Source: an uncultured Oscillospiraceae bacterium
Lineage (GTDB): Bacteria > Bacillota > Clostridia > Oscillospirales > Oscillospiraceae
DNA length: 64,000 nt
Assembly: GCA_947629915.1 (NCBI GenBank)
Contig: CANRFN010000011.1
Coordinates: forward strand, 19,758 to 83,757
Direction: 5' to 3'
The notes under the pieces are model-generated. The model worked only from the letters and a program-made list of their open reading frames with translations. It searched no databases and was not told the origin of the DNA. Positions 1-8,243 of this stretch are shown in pieces. Both the position numbers and the translations under genes were made by a program. Each line of letters opens with the position of its first letter. The first letter of the stretch is position 1.

Positions 1-765
1 ATCGAGAACAGCCTCCGCATGCTGAAGACGGACTACATAGACCTGCTGCAGTTCCACAACCCCGCGGTGCTTCCGGACCCCGAGGACCCCAACGGCGCCT
101 TTGCCGCTGCCCTGGAGGCCAAACAGAAGGGCTATGTGCGCCACATCGGCATCACCAACCACCGGGCCAAGGTGGCGGCCGCCGCCATCGAGAGCGGCAA
201 CTTCGAGACCCTGCAGTTCCCCTTCTGCCACCTGGCCACCGAGATCGAGTTCCAGCTGGTCCGGGACTGCGCGGCCGCGGACATGGGCTTCATCGCCATG
301 AAGGGCCTCTCCGGCGGCCTTCTCAACAACGCCGCGGCCTGCTTCGCCTTCATGCAGCAGTATCCCACCGTGGTGCCCATCTGGGGCATTCAGCGGCAGG
401 AGGAGCTGGAGGAGTGGCTGGCCCTGGACCGCAGCGGCATCGGCCTCACAGACGAGCTGAAAGCGGTGATCGAGAAGGACCGGGCCGAGCTGGTAGGCAG
501 CTTCTGCCGCAGCTGCGGGTACTGTCTCCCCTGCCCCGCCGGCATCGACATCCCCCAGTCCGCCCGGATGGCCCAGCTGCTCCGCCGCTCTCCCTATGAG
601 CAGTACCTCTCGGACACCTGGTATGAGAAGATGCACCGCATTGAGGGCTGCCTCCACTGCAACGCCTGCAAGAGCCGCTGCCCGTACAGCCTGGACACCC
701 CGTCCCTGCTGCAGGCCAACCTCCTCGATTACGACCAGTTCTACCAAGAGCACAAGAGGGCCTGA
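1..765 (+). CDS. Aldo/keto reductase with C-terminal [4Fe-4S] domain (5' partial)
   Basis: The reading frame is open from the first base, so the true start and about the first 100 residues of the TIM barrel lie outside the window. The visible part starts inside the barrel (MLKTDYIDLLQFHNP, the strand around the NADPH/substrate site). It ends with two cysteine clusters, CRSCGYCLPCP and CLHCNACKSRCP, typical of the ferredoxin-like tail found on many clostridial aldo/keto reductases. These are cytosolic oxidoreductases of unknown substrate. A second member of the family lies at 14337-15464. Family assignment is firm; the substrate cannot be given. A GC-rich terminator follows directly. Confidence 0.9.
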   Translation: MENSLRMLKTDYIDLLQFHNPAVLPDPEDPNGAFAAALEAKQKGYVRHIGITNHRAKVAAAAIESGNFETLQFPFCHLATEIEFQLVRDCAAADMGFIAMKGLSGGLLNNAAACFAFMQQYPTVVPIWGIQRQEELEEWLALDRSGIGLTDELKAVIEKDRAELVGSFCRSCGYCLPCPAGIDIPQSARMAQLLRRSPYEQYLSDTWYEKMHRIEGCLHCNACKSRCPYSLDTPSLLQANLLDYDQFYQEHKRA

Positions 766-782
766 TCCGTCAGGTACGCTCA

Positions 783-808
783 CGCCGCCGCGGGCTCCCG
801 CGGCGGCG
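783..808. terminator. Bidirectional intrinsic terminator between convergent genes
   Basis: Inverted repeat with arms CGCCGCCGCGGG and CCGCGGCGGCG around a short loop, followed on the plus strand by CTTTTG. It lies between the aldo/keto reductase stop (765) and the stop of the convergent carbon-nitrogen hydrolase (818). Confidence 0.7.
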
Positions 809-817
809 CTTTTGCGC

Positions 818-1696
818 TCAGCGGGGCAGCCGGTCTGCCCGGACAAAGGGCTCTATGGGCTCCTTCTCCAGGAGGATCCCATATTTCGAGGGCCGGCGGT
901 ATGCGTCTCCGAATGCCTCCTGGGCCCGGTATGTCCGGAGGGCCTCCAGGTCCAGTTCCGCGAGATAGATCCCCGGCTCCCCCGGGGCCTCCAGCACGCA
1001 CATGTCCCGCTCCCGCTCGTGCAGCCACGCCATGCCATCCATCAGGGTGGAGCGGCCGTTGCAGTCCGGCTGGCCGGCGGGGTAGTTACAGGTGGCGATG
1101 GCGGCCATGTTCTCGAAGGCCCGGGCCCGGAGCTGGCTCAGGCGGTTCAGCTCCATGGGACAGGCGTTGGGCACCAGGATCAGCTCCGCCCCCTGGAGCA
1201 TGAGAACCCGGGCGCTCTCGGGAAACTCCCTGTCGTAGCAGATCATGGCCCCGGTGCGCACCGCACCCTTTACGGTGTCCAGATCCACGGTGTAGAAGGC
1301 ATCGCCAGGGGTGAGCACCCGCTCGTCTCCAAAAGCGCAGGTGTGAACCTTGGCGTAGGTCAGGACAGGCGCCCCGTGCCGGTCCAGCAATACCAGGGTG
1401 TTCCGCACCCCGGACCGGTGGTCCTCCAGCAAGGTGATGCCGATGGCCATGTTCAGCTCCCTGGCCAGATCGGCAAAGTGGGCCACATAGGGGCCGTCTG
1501 CGGGGACGGCCAGCGACCGCAGAGCCGCTGGGTCCTGGGGAAACTGGTATCCGCAGCTCCACATCTCCGGGAAGAGGGCGATGTCCGCCCCCAGCGCGGC
1601 GCTCTGCCGGCAGGCCGCCTCTCCGATGCAGATCTGTGCATTCAGGTCCGGCCCGGGCATGAGCTGCAGCAGGGCGATCTTCAGTGCGGTGCTCAT
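818..1696 (-). CDS. Carbon-nitrogen hydrolase (nitrilase superfamily)
   Basis: 292-residue cytosolic hydrolase of the nitrilase/amidase superfamily, which cleaves non-peptide C-N bonds through a Glu-Lys-Cys triad. The triad is visible: Glu44 in LFPEMW, Lys116 in YAKVHTC and Cys153 in MICYDREFPES. The length is normal for the family (260-310). Its start codon overlaps the stop of the upstream esterase gene (ATGA), so the two are translationally coupled and probably act in one small-molecule pathway. The substrate is not predictable; omega-amidase, N-carbamoyl-amino-acid amidase or a deaminated-glutathione type are all possible. Confidence 0.9.
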   Translation of the reverse strand: MSTALKIALLQLMPGPDLNAQICIGEAACRQSAALGADIALFPEMWSCGYQFPQDPAALRSLAVPADGPYVAHFADLARELNMAIGITLLEDHRSGVRNTLVLLDRHGAPVLTYAKVHTCAFGDERVLTPGDAFYTVDLDTVKGAVRTGAMICYDREFPESARVLMLQGAELILVPNACPMELNRLSQLRARAFENMAAIATCNYPAGQPDCNGRSTLMDGMAWLHERERDMCVLEAPGEPGIYLAELDLEALRTYRAQEAFGDAYRRPSKYGILLEKEPIEPFVRADRLPR

Positions 1697-2643
1697 TCTA
1701 TCTTCCCCTCCTCAGGCAGCCCGAAGCACCGGCGGAGGAAGGCCACTCTCCGGTCCACGCAGGCCCGGACAATGGAGCTCTGGAGCTCGATGTCGAAGCC
1801 GTGGATGGTGCCCTTGGTCTCGTTCAGCTCCGCCGGAATCCCCTCCCGCTGCAGGGCCTCCGCCAGCAGCGTGCCGCCGTCCCGAAGGCAGTCGAACTCA
1901 GCGGTCTCCACATAGGCCTGGGGGAATCCGGCCCAGGAGGCGGTCTCCATGGGGCAGTTGTCCTCGTGGACGCCGGCGCCGGGATTTTGGGTATACAGCT
2001 CCCCATACCGGTCCATGTCCCTGCTGTTGCACATGGGGGTGTCCGTAAAGCGGCGAATGGACGGGGTGTCCTTGGCCCCGGTGGAGGGGTACATCAGCAG
2101 CAGTCCCGCCGGCATGGGAAGCCCCCGCCGCCGGGCCATAAAACAGACGTCCAGGGCCAGGGTGCCGCCGGCGCTGTCTCCCCCTACCGCGATCCGCTCC
2201 CCATCGATGCGCAGGGCTTCCGCCCGGTCCCGGAGATAGAGGTATGCCGCCCAGCAGTCCTCCGGCCCCGCAGGGAAGGGGTATTTGGGCGCCAGCCGGT
2301 AGTCCGGGAACAGCACCTGGCAGCGGGCCCGTTTGGCGTACTCCCGGGCCAGGGCGTAGTGATACGGCGCCGCCGGGATCACAAAGCCACCCCCGTGGCA
2401 GTATAGCAGCGCCGGAGACCGGGCAGGAAGCCCCTCCGGGGTATACAGCAGGGCCGGGATGGCGTTGCCGTCCCGCCCGGTGACGATGTGCCGGGAGACG
2501 GCTACCCCGTCCCCGGACCGCTCCAGGCCGAAGAGGCCGCCCATGCTCTTCTGCAGCAGGGGCAGCGTGGCGGCGTTCAGCGGCGGATTCATGTTGGCCC
2601 ATCTCCGGAAGTCCGGATGAATGGGATAGGCGCGGCGTTTCAC
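1693..2643 (-). CDS. Alpha/beta hydrolase, hormone-sensitive-lipase type esterase
   Basis: 316 residues when started at the GTG at 2643, chosen because AAAGGAGAG lies just upstream; the frame stays open further 5' without a better site. The oxyanion motif HGGGF and nucleophile motif GDSAGG (Ser157) mark the family IV (HSL/GDXG) esterases. An Asp in EFDCLRDGG and a His in IHGFD complete the triad. These enzymes hydrolyse short acyl esters in the cytosol. The gene overlaps the downstream nitrilase-family gene by the ATGA arrangement, suggesting successive ester and amide hydrolysis. The substrate is unknown. Confidence 0.88.
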   Translation of the reverse strand: MKRRAYPIHPDFRRWANMNPPLNAATLPLLQKSMGGLFGLERSGDGVAVSRHIVTGRDGNAIPALLYTPEGLPARSPALLYCHGGGFVIPAAPYHYALAREYAKRARCQVLFPDYRLAPKYPFPAGPEDCWAAYLYLRDRAEALRIDGERIAVGGDSAGGTLALDVCFMARRRGLPMPAGLLLMYPSTGAKDTPSIRRFTDTPMCNSRDMDRYGELYTQNPGAGVHEDNCPMETASWAGFPQAYVETAEFDCLRDGGTLLAEALQREGIPAELNETKGTIHGFDIELQSSIVRACVDRRVAFLRRCFGLPEEGKIE

Positions 2644-2756
2644 GATGGCACTCTCCTTTCTTTTGCCCAGAATAGCACAGACCGCTCTCGCAGACAACCC
2701 TCTCCTGCAATCCGTTGGGCCAGGGCGCGAGAATACACTGTACCATCCCAGTGGAA

Positions 2757-2791
2757 AAGCCCCTCTCCAGGATGGGTCCAGAGAGGGGCTT
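2757..2791 (-). terminator. Terminator of the AraC-type regulator gene
   Basis: Arms AAGCCCCTCTC and GAGAGGGGCTT with a 13-base loop. Read on the minus strand the hairpin ends in GGGGCTTTTCC. It lies downstream of the AraC-family stop at 2824 and before the esterase gene start, so it separates the two transcripts. Confidence 0.7.
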
Positions 2792-2823
2792 GCCGGTATT
2801 GATGTATGCTGCGATGTCTGCCC

Positions 2824-4095
2824 TCAGTCCTGAGACGGCACCTGCTGGTACTTCTGCTCCCGGTACGCCTTGGGGGTGGTACCCGCAATGCGGCGGAACA
2901 GGCGGCTGAAGTACGGCATGTCCGTGATGCCGATCTGGGCGGCCACAGACTTGATGGGCAGATTGGTGGTCTCCAGCAGCCGCTTGGCGTGGTTCACCCG
3001 GGCCCGGTTCACGTACTCTGTGAGGGGCACACCCATCTCCTTGCGGAAGAGGGTGGAGAGGTAGCTGGAGTTGATGTTCAGCTCGGCCGCCAGGGAGCTG
3101 AGGGACAGATCGGCGGCGATGTCTGTGCTCACATAGGTGATCACCCGGCGCACCGCATAGCTGTGGCCCTGGAACCGATGCTCCTTCACCATGGAGCAGT
3201 ATCCCAGCACGGTCTTGCGGATGAAGGCGACACAGTCCTCCTCCCCCTGCAGCGTGCTGATCTCCTTGTTGCACTGCCGGAAATAGGTGTCAATGTACAC
3301 GGGGTGCACCCCGGACTGCTCGGCGGCCTTGCGCATCAGGGTGTTCATGGCCACCATGTCGTAGCGGAAGGCCTGGGCATCTCCCGGGATCTGCCGGGCG
3401 CTCATCAGCTGCAGCAGGCGGCTGATGGTGTCCAGGGCCAGGTTGTCGTTGCCGTTGGAGATGGCTGTGAGGATCTGGCCCTCCAGTTCAAACCTCTGCT
3501 CAATGTGGCGGACGTTGAGAAACGGCTTCTCCGGGATGCGCACGCTGGCGCCGAACAAGTCGTTCCACTGCGCCGCATTGGGGTAGGTGATGTGGTCGAT
3601 CTGATAGCGCCCCTTGCCGAACACGTAATCTGCCCCCACGCAGATCAGGCGCTCAAAGAGGCCCTGGTCGTGCATCAGCGCCAGTCCGGAGTAGTAGTTC
3701 TCCATGGAAGTGCGCAAGGTCTCTCCCAGTTCCAGCTCCCGCAGCAGCTTTCGAATCCGCTCCGGCGTCATGCGCTGGAACAGCACCGGGCCAACCACCA
3801 GCATCTTCTCCTCATTGGGCTGGCGCAGCACCACATAGCTGCAGTGGAAGATGTCGTCCATGAAAATCACGCGGCTGGGCTCTATCTTGCCCAGCCATTC
3901 GCGGACCTTCTCCGATGCGTCTGCGATGCCCAAGATCTCTCTTCGCAGTCCTTGATCCAGCGCACCAGGATCCCCGTCTGCTAGAGAGAAGGAGGTCACC
4001 GGCACACTGGCTGCTGCAAACAACTCACTTACCAAATTTGCGATAGCCGGATCCAACCCTGCAATCACCATTCCGCTTGTCTTTGCTTCTTCCAA
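2824..4095 (-). CDS. AraC-family transcriptional regulator
   Basis: About 423 residues from a TTG at 4095, preferred because GGAGAGGAG lies 6 bases upstream; an in-frame ATG at 4191 would add 32 residues without a ribosome site. The last ~100 residues form the double helix-turn-helix of AraC/XylS proteins (SLSSLAAELNINSSYLSTLFRKE and the PYFSRLFRRIAGTTPKAYR signature). The N-terminal ~300 residues are a sensor region with no motif I can name; no membrane segment is seen. Probably an activator of a catabolic or stress function. Neighbours are a divergent mix, so the target is not evident. It has its own terminator. Confidence 0.85.
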   Translation of the reverse strand: MEEAKTSGMVIAGLDPAIANLVSELFAAASVPVTSFSLADGDPGALDQGLRREILGIADASEKVREWLGKIEPSRVIFMDDIFHCSYVVLRQPNEEKMLVVGPVLFQRMTPERIRKLLRELELGETLRTSMENYYSGLALMHDQGLFERLICVGADYVFGKGRYQIDHITYPNAAQWNDLFGASVRIPEKPFLNVRHIEQRFELEGQILTAISNGNDNLALDTISRLLQLMSARQIPGDAQAFRYDMVAMNTLMRKAAEQSGVHPVYIDTYFRQCNKEISTLQGEEDCVAFIRKTVLGYCSMVKEHRFQGHSYAVRRVITYVSTDIAADLSLSSLAAELNINSSYLSTLFRKEMGVPLTEYVNRARVNHAKRLLETTNLPIKSVAAQIGITDMPYFSRLFRRIAGTTPKAYREQKYQQVPSQD

Positions 4096-4313
4096 GGTAA
4101 TGCGCTCCTCTCCCTGTCCAATTTTCCGTATGCGCCACATGCATTTTACACAACGGTTCGGATATTGCAAGCGATTCCAAAGAATATCCAATAAAGACTA
4201 AAAATCCGTCTATTCTTTTTCAGGATTTTCGGCTCTGTGTACCGCCAAAGCCCGTCCAAACCGGGGGAAACACCCATCTGGCCCGGCGCAATCCCCCTAA
4301 AGCCCCGCTGCCT

Positions 4314-4919
4314 CTACTGCTGCCCGAAGTCCTCATCCACCGCGAGCCAGTCCGTCTCCTGCAGCAGGGCCGGGTAGCGGAAGCAGGTGGCCAGGTGGTC
4401 GTTGATGAGCCCGCAGGCCTGCAGATGGCTGTATATCGTCACCGGGCCCACAAACTTCATCCCCCGCTGCTTCAGGTCCCGGGAGATCTTCTCCGAGAGG
4501 ACGTTGGAGGCCGGCATATGCCCCTCGCTGTGGCCCCGGTACAGCAGGGTCTTATTTCCGGTCCAGCCCCAGAGGTATGCGGAGAAAGAGCCGAACTCCC
4601 GCCGGATCTGCTGAAACACCTGGGCGTTGGAGATCACGGCCTGGATCTTCCGCCGGGCGCGGATCATGCCGGGCACCGCCAGGATCCGCTCTACGTCCTC
4701 CTCGCCGAAGGCGGAGACGATTTCAAAGTCAAAATCCGCAAAGCAGGACGCCAGGATCTCCTCCCGCTGCAGGATCAGGTCCCAGCTGAGCCCGCACTGC
4801 ATCACCTCCATGGTGAGGTGGTGGAACTGCATCCGGTCCTCCCGCACCGGGGTCCCCCAGACGGTGTCGTGGTACCGGGTCTCCTTCTCGTTGATGAGAC
4901 ACCAGGGGCATCTCTCCAT
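4314..4919 (-). CDS. tag: DNA-3-methyladenine glycosylase I
   Basis: 201 residues, the normal Tag length. Tag removes 3-methyladenine from alkylated DNA as the first step of base excision repair. The zinc-snap ligands are present: Cys4 (MERC), His17 (YHD) and, near the end, His and Cys in NDHLATCF. The catalytic Glu38 and Trp46 (EVMQCGLSW) match the E. coli enzyme, as does FVGPVTIYSHLQACGLINDH. The start has GGAGGG nearby. It stands alone between the AraC regulator and a divergent nitroreductase. Confidence 0.96.
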   Translation of the reverse strand: MERCPWCLINEKETRYHDTVWGTPVREDRMQFHHLTMEVMQCGLSWDLILQREEILASCFADFDFEIVSAFGEEDVERILAVPGMIRARRKIQAVISNAQVFQQIRREFGSFSAYLWGWTGNKTLLYRGHSEGHMPASNVLSEKISRDLKQRGMKFVGPVTIYSHLQACGLINDHLATCFRYPALLQETDWLAVDEDFGQQ

Positions 4920-5247
4920 ATGGCATCCCTCCGAGATAGCATAGTATCATGATATCTGCTCATCTGCAAGTGATATCTACCTAAAATTCAACAAAACTGC
5001 ATATTTCCCAAACTATTTCCGGTCTCTAGACAATTGCTCTTTTTAGCTATTTAATGTACTATTTTCATCAGTAAAGGCTGAAATAACGCTGAAATCAAGT
5101 GTGCAGACAGCTGGATGGATGCATGGGGCTTTCCCGCACCCTGCTCTTCTGCGCTGCATTCTCCCGGAAATCGACTTGCATTTTTACGCTCCAAGGTGTA
5201 CCATGGGCGCATCCACCGCACAATTTTGAATCTGGAGGTCTCATCCT
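4920..5247. other. AT-rich intergenic region between tag and nitroreductase
   Basis: 328 bases without a convincing gene, and noticeably AT-richer than its surroundings between about 4950 and 5100. It holds the divergent control regions of tag (minus) and the nitroreductase (plus). The only promoter I can support is given separately at 5176-5204. Confidence 0.5.
5176..5204 (+). promoter_or_regulatory. Predicted sigma-A promoter of the nitroreductase gene
   Basis: TTGCAT at 5176 and TACCAT at 5199 with a 17-base spacer, about 44 bases upstream of the start codon. Predicted from consensus only. Confidence 0.45.
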
Positions 5248-5769
5248 ATGGACGTATTGGAAGCCATGGCCCGCCGCAGTTCCACCCGGGCATACACAGA
5301 CCAGCCCCTCACCGAGGCAGAGCTGGACACTCTCTTCACCGCCGGTCTCCAGGCCCCCACCGCCACCAACCGGCAGGAGATCCACATCACCGCAGTGGCC
5401 GGGGACAACCCCATTCTCGCCGAGATCGAGGCGCACAAGAACGCCATGTTCGGCCAGAACCCGCCGGTGAACTTCTACTATGGCGCTCCCACCGTGCTGA
5501 TCCTCAGCGGGGAGAACGCCTTCTCCTGGACCCCCATTGACGCCGGCATCGCCGTGCAGAACATCGCCCTGGCCGCAGAGGGTCTGGGCCTGGGCAGCGT
5601 CATCATCGGCTGCATCAAGGGCCCCCTCACCAGCGACAAGGCCCCGTACTACGCCGAGAAGCTGGGCTTCCCCCAGGGCTACGGGTACCAGATCGCCATC
5701 GCCGTGGGCCACAAGGCCGCGGAGAAGGAGCCCCACGCCCTGGACCGCAGCAAGGTGAACTGCATCTGA
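5248..5769 (+). CDS. Nitroreductase family protein
   Basis: 173-residue FMN-dependent nitroreductase-fold protein. The N-terminus MDVLEAMARRSSTRAYTDQP has the Arg-Ser-x-Arg FMN-phosphate motif, followed by LQAPTATNRQE. The central AVQNIALAAEGLGLGS helix is also typical. Such enzymes use NAD(P)H to reduce nitro groups, quinones or flavins in the cytosol. TGGAGGT precedes the ATG. Monocistronic, between a predicted promoter and a perfect palindrome terminator. It is short for the family (170-220), but both conserved blocks are complete. Confidence 0.93.
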   Translation: MDVLEAMARRSSTRAYTDQPLTEAELDTLFTAGLQAPTATNRQEIHITAVAGDNPILAEIEAHKNAMFGQNPPVNFYYGAPTVLILSGENAFSWTPIDAGIAVQNIALAAEGLGLGSVIIGCIKGPLTSDKAPYYAEKLGFPQGYGYQIAIAVGHKAAEKEPHALDRSKVNCI

Positions 5770-5785
5770 TCCCCCAAGACATTGC

Positions 5786-5816
5786 AAAAGAGCATCCCGG
5801 CCCGGGATGCTCTTTT
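5786..5816. terminator. Perfect-palindrome bidirectional terminator
   Basis: Fifteen-base arms (AAAAGAGCATCCCGG and its exact complement) around one base, A-tract on one side and T-tract on the other. It serves the nitroreductase and the convergent polysaccharide deacetylase. Confidence 0.85.
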
Positions 5817-5831
5817 GCCGTCTCTGGGGAA

Positions 5832-6545
5832 TTACCCCATCCAGCCCGCCGCCTGCAGGCAGCGGACCACCTCAATGTGGGTGAGGAAGACCACGTCTTG
5901 CGCCTCGGAGACCCGGCGGAAGAGGTCCTCCATGGGACCCCACAGGTTCTCGGCGTCCAGATCATAGGTGTGCCCCACGATCTGACACACCGCCGGGCAG
6001 GCATCGGTCTCCAAAAAGCCCTGTACAAACGCCTCCAGGTGCTCTTCCAGGTGGAAGATGCCGGCGGTCCAGTAGAAGGGATCCCTTGGCGGGGTGTAGC
6101 TGTGGCTCACCTGGGAGATGCGGGCATAGGAGAAGCCGCACCGGCGGGCGCAGTCTGCCATGAGGGGGCTGTAGAAGTCAAAGGGGGCGGCAAACCCGGC
6201 GATCTCCCGGCCGAAGAGTTGCTCCAGATTGGCCTTGTCCTGTCCCATCTGCCAGAGGATCTCCCCCTCCCCCGCCGTATCCAGGTACGGGTGGGTGAGG
6301 GTGTGGCTGGCCACCTCATGCCCATCGTAGAGGTGGAGCACGGCCTCCGGCGGCAGTCTCTTCACCACCATGCCGCTCTCGTGGGTCCACGCGAACTGCT
6401 GGTACATCAGCTCGGAGTTCAGGTTGAAGGTGCCCTTCAGGCCATATCTGTTCAGCAGCTCCACAAAGCGCACGTCCTGCAGCACGCCATCGTCATAGGA
6501 GAGGGTGAAGGCCTTGGTCTTGCCCCCTGGAAACGGTCCATTCAT
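5832..6545 (-). CDS. Polysaccharide deacetylase (NodB homology) family protein
   Basis: 237 residues from the ATG at 6545 (AAGGGGGA just upstream). NodB-fold metal-dependent deacetylases remove N- or O-acetyl groups from glycans. Motif 1 is SYDDG with the catalytic/metal Asp pair and motif 2 is SHTLTHPYLD with the two metal His. There is no signal peptide or membrane segment, so the protein is predicted cytosolic. That is unusual for a peptidoglycan deacetylase and fits a small intracellular substrate better. It lies directly behind the first hsp20 segment but is separated from it by a strong terminator. Confidence 0.85.
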   Translation of the reverse strand: MNGPFPGGKTKAFTLSYDDGVLQDVRFVELLNRYGLKGTFNLNSELMYQQFAWTHESGMVVKRLPPEAVLHLYDGHEVASHTLTHPYLDTAGEGEILWQMGQDKANLEQLFGREIAGFAAPFDFYSPLMADCARRCGFSYARISQVSHSYTPPRDPFYWTAGIFHLEEHLEAFVQGFLETDACPAVCQIVGHTYDLDAENLWGPMEDLFRRVSEAQDVVFLTHIEVVRCLQAAGWMG

Positions 6546-6638
6546 CGCGGAGTCCCCCTTGCAGGTTACTGTTTCGTCTGCCCCCATTGTATCAAAATCT
6601 CCCCAGACCGGCAATCCCTATTTTCAAGACAGCAAAAG

Positions 6639-6677
6639 GCCGGGGGCCCGGCACCCACTTGGTGCCAGGCCCCCGGC
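6639..6677 (-). terminator. Terminator of hsp20 copy 1
   Basis: Long GC hairpin (arms GCCGGGGGCCCGGCACC and GGTGCCAGGCCCCCGGC) ending in CCTTTTGCTG on the minus strand. The same hairpin follows hsp20 copy 2 at 8177. Confidence 0.85.
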
Positions 6678-6705
6678 GATCTGAATCACTGGGGAGATAT
6701 GAGAA

Positions 6706-7164
6706 TTACTCGATCTCCAGCTTCCGGCTCTGGGGCAGCTCGGGCTGCTTCTTGGGGAGGGTGAGCTTCAGCACGCCGTCCTCATACTTGGCCTTGATCT
6801 GGTCTGCGGCCACACCGGAGATGTCAAAGGAGCGGGAGTACGAGCCATAGGACCGCTCCACATGGACGTAGTTCTTCTTCTTGTCGCTGTCCTCGTGCTC
6901 GCTGTGGCGCTCTGCGCTCACCGTGAGGGTGTCCCCGTTCAGGTCCAGGTGGATGTCCTCCTTGGCAAAGCCGGGCATGTCCATCTCCATCAGGAAGTGG
7001 TCGTCCTTGTCCTGGATGTCGGTCTTGAACTCCGCCAGGTCTCCCCGGCCCACGAACTCGTGGAACGGATCGGAGAAGAAGCGGCGCTCCAGCTCGTCCA
7101 GCTCCTGGAACGGGTTGAGGTAGTTGCTGGTCTTATTGCTGCTGACAGGTCTGAGTACGAACAT
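6706..7164 (-). CDS. Small heat-shock protein Hsp20, copy 1
   Basis: 152-residue alpha-crystallin-domain chaperone that holds unfolded proteins in a refoldable state in the cytosol. The domain spans about residues 40-140 (EMDMPGFAKEDIHLDLNGD through YEDGVLKLTLPKK), with a short C-terminal tail RKLEIE. GGAGGA precedes the ATG at 7164. The amino-acid sequence is identical to copy 2 (8244-8702). It carries its own CIRCE operator (7327-7353) and terminator, so it should be derepressed on heat shock through HrcA. The identical proteins inside diverged flanks point to strong selection or gene conversion. Confidence 0.96.
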   Translation of the reverse strand: MFVLRPVSSNKTSNYLNPFQELDELERRFFSDPFHEFVGRGDLAEFKTDIQDKDDHFLMEMDMPGFAKEDIHLDLNGDTLTVSAERHSEHEDSDKKKNYVHVERSYGSYSRSFDISGVAADQIKAKYEDGVLKLTLPKKQPELPQSRKLEIE

Positions 7165-7326
7165 ATTGATTCCTCCATATCGATTGTCCCGCCCTGATAC
7201 GGGGCGCCGCCGGACGGGTGGGAATTGGCGCTCCTTGGAGAGGATTGCCTCTCCCTTTGAACGATATGGAGTATAGCCCGGGAAATCGGATATTCTGTGC
7301 TTTTCCTGTGAACAGACTGTTAATTT

Positions 7327-7353
7327 TAGCATTCACGCAGAAAGAGTGCTAAT
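7327..7353 (-). promoter_or_regulatory. CIRCE element (HrcA operator), one mismatch
   Basis: TTAGCATTC-N9-GAGTGCTAA, the HrcA inverted repeat with one base changed in the left arm. It lies about 165 bases upstream of the hsp20 copy 1 start, next to the end of the 72-residue gene at 7389. Confidence 0.9.
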
Positions 7354-7388
7354 ACGGTCCGTAGAGGAAATCGCTGCCACCCAGAGGT

Positions 7389-7607
7389 TCAGTACTCGTA
7401 CTTGATGTCCTCCTTGCGGAAGTTGTACCGCCGCAGGTACTCCTGGAGGTCCTTGTCGTCCCGGACCAGCATCAGGTCCCGAAACGGCCCCTTCTCCCCC
7501 TCCCGGTATCCCGCAGTCTTCTCGCCGGTACAGATGCTGACCCGGATCACCGGCTTCTTCCCGGTGGAGTCGAAAGAGGAGGTGGGTCTCTTCCCGAATC
7601 CGAACAT
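7389..7607 (-). CDS. Small conserved-looking hypothetical protein
   Basis: 72 residues, charged, with no signal peptide or membrane segment; the start MFGFGKRP has GAGGTGA upstream. The body (GKKPVIRVSICTGEKTAGY ... LVRDDKDLQEYLRRYNFRKEDIKYEY) looks like a single small folded domain. It begins 5 bases after the stop of the low-molecular-weight phosphatase gene, so the two are almost certainly one transcript. I do not recognise the family. A role in the same signalling or arsenate-related process as the phosphatase is only a guess from position. Confidence 0.7.
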   Translation of the reverse strand: MFGFGKRPTSSFDSTGKKPVIRVSICTGEKTAGYREGEKGPFRDLMLVRDDKDLQEYLRRYNFRKEDIKYEY

Positions 7608-7612
7608 CCCGC

Positions 7613-8074
7613 TCACCTCTTTTCTCTCTGCAGCTGGGCCAGCAAGCCCCGGCACCCGGCCTCGATGTCCCGCCAGGCGGCATCGAAGTCGTCCGTATAC
7701 CAGGGGTCCGCCACATCCCGGTTGCTGCCGGCGTACTCCATCATCCGGTGGATCTTCCCCTGGGGGTCCCCGCCGCAGATCCGCTGCATGTTCCGGATGT
7801 TCATCCCGTCCATGCCGATGAGCAGGTCGTAGGCGCTGTAGTCCCTCCGGGTGAGCTGCCGGGCGGTCTTGCCCGCGCAGCCGATGCCGTGCTCCGCCAG
7901 CTTCCGGCGAGCCGGCGGATACACCGGGTTGCCGATCTCCTCCGTGCTGGTGGCGGCGGAGGCAATGGAGAACTCTGATGCCAGGCCCGCCTTCTTCACC
8001 AGATCCTTCATCACAAATTCCGCCATCGGGCTGCGGCAGATGTTGCCGTGGCAGACAAACAAGATACGCGTCAT
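7613..8074 (-). CDS. Low-molecular-weight protein-tyrosine phosphatase
   Basis: 153 residues, the usual length. The phosphate-binding P-loop VCHGNICRSP sits at the N-terminus (Cys8 nucleophile, Arg14), and the general acid Asp123 is in the ADPWY motif. These cytosolic enzymes dephosphorylate protein tyrosine or arginine; the related arsenate reductases lack the complete DPW/Y context. AGGAAGGGGA lies before the ATG. It leads a two-gene operon with the 72-residue protein and sits between the two hsp20 segments. Confidence 0.93.
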   Translation of the reverse strand: MTRILFVCHGNICRSPMAEFVMKDLVKKAGLASEFSIASAATSTEEIGNPVYPPARRKLAEHGIGCAGKTARQLTRRDYSAYDLLIGMDGMNIRNMQRICGGDPQGKIHRMMEYAGSNRDVADPWYTDDFDAAWRDIEAGCRGLLAQLQREKR

Positions 8075-8176
8075 AGGCGATCCCCTTCCTGATAGCCGGC
8101 GCGAGCCGGTTCCTTGTATTCCCCATTGTACCAAAGTCTCTCCCTCCAGGCAATCCCAATTTTCGAGACAGCAAAA

Positions 8177-8217
8177 GGCCGGGGGCCCGGCACCCACTTG
8201 GTGCCAGGCCCCCGGCC
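8177..8217 (-). terminator. Terminator of hsp20 copy 2
   Basis: Same GC hairpin as at 6639, with the stem lengthened by two base pairs, ending in CCTTTTGCTG on the minus strand. Confidence 0.85.
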
Positions 8218-8243
8218 GCATGTGTCACTGGGGAGATGGGAAA

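Larger units (their letters stand above)
6582..7353 (-). repeat. Duplicated hsp20 segment, copy 1
   Basis: About 770 bases that recur at 8121-8890 in the same orientation. The match runs from the CCATTGTA block beyond the terminator, through the terminator, the whole hsp20 gene and its leader, to the end of the CIRCE. Coding parts differ only at silent sites; the non-coding parts have several substitutions and small indels. Confidence 0.93.

Noticed and set aside
7389..8228. 279-residue continuous frame across the phosphatase gene
   Set aside because: Only its last 72 codons form a plausible protein with its own ribosome site; the rest is the out-of-frame shadow of the phosphatase gene.
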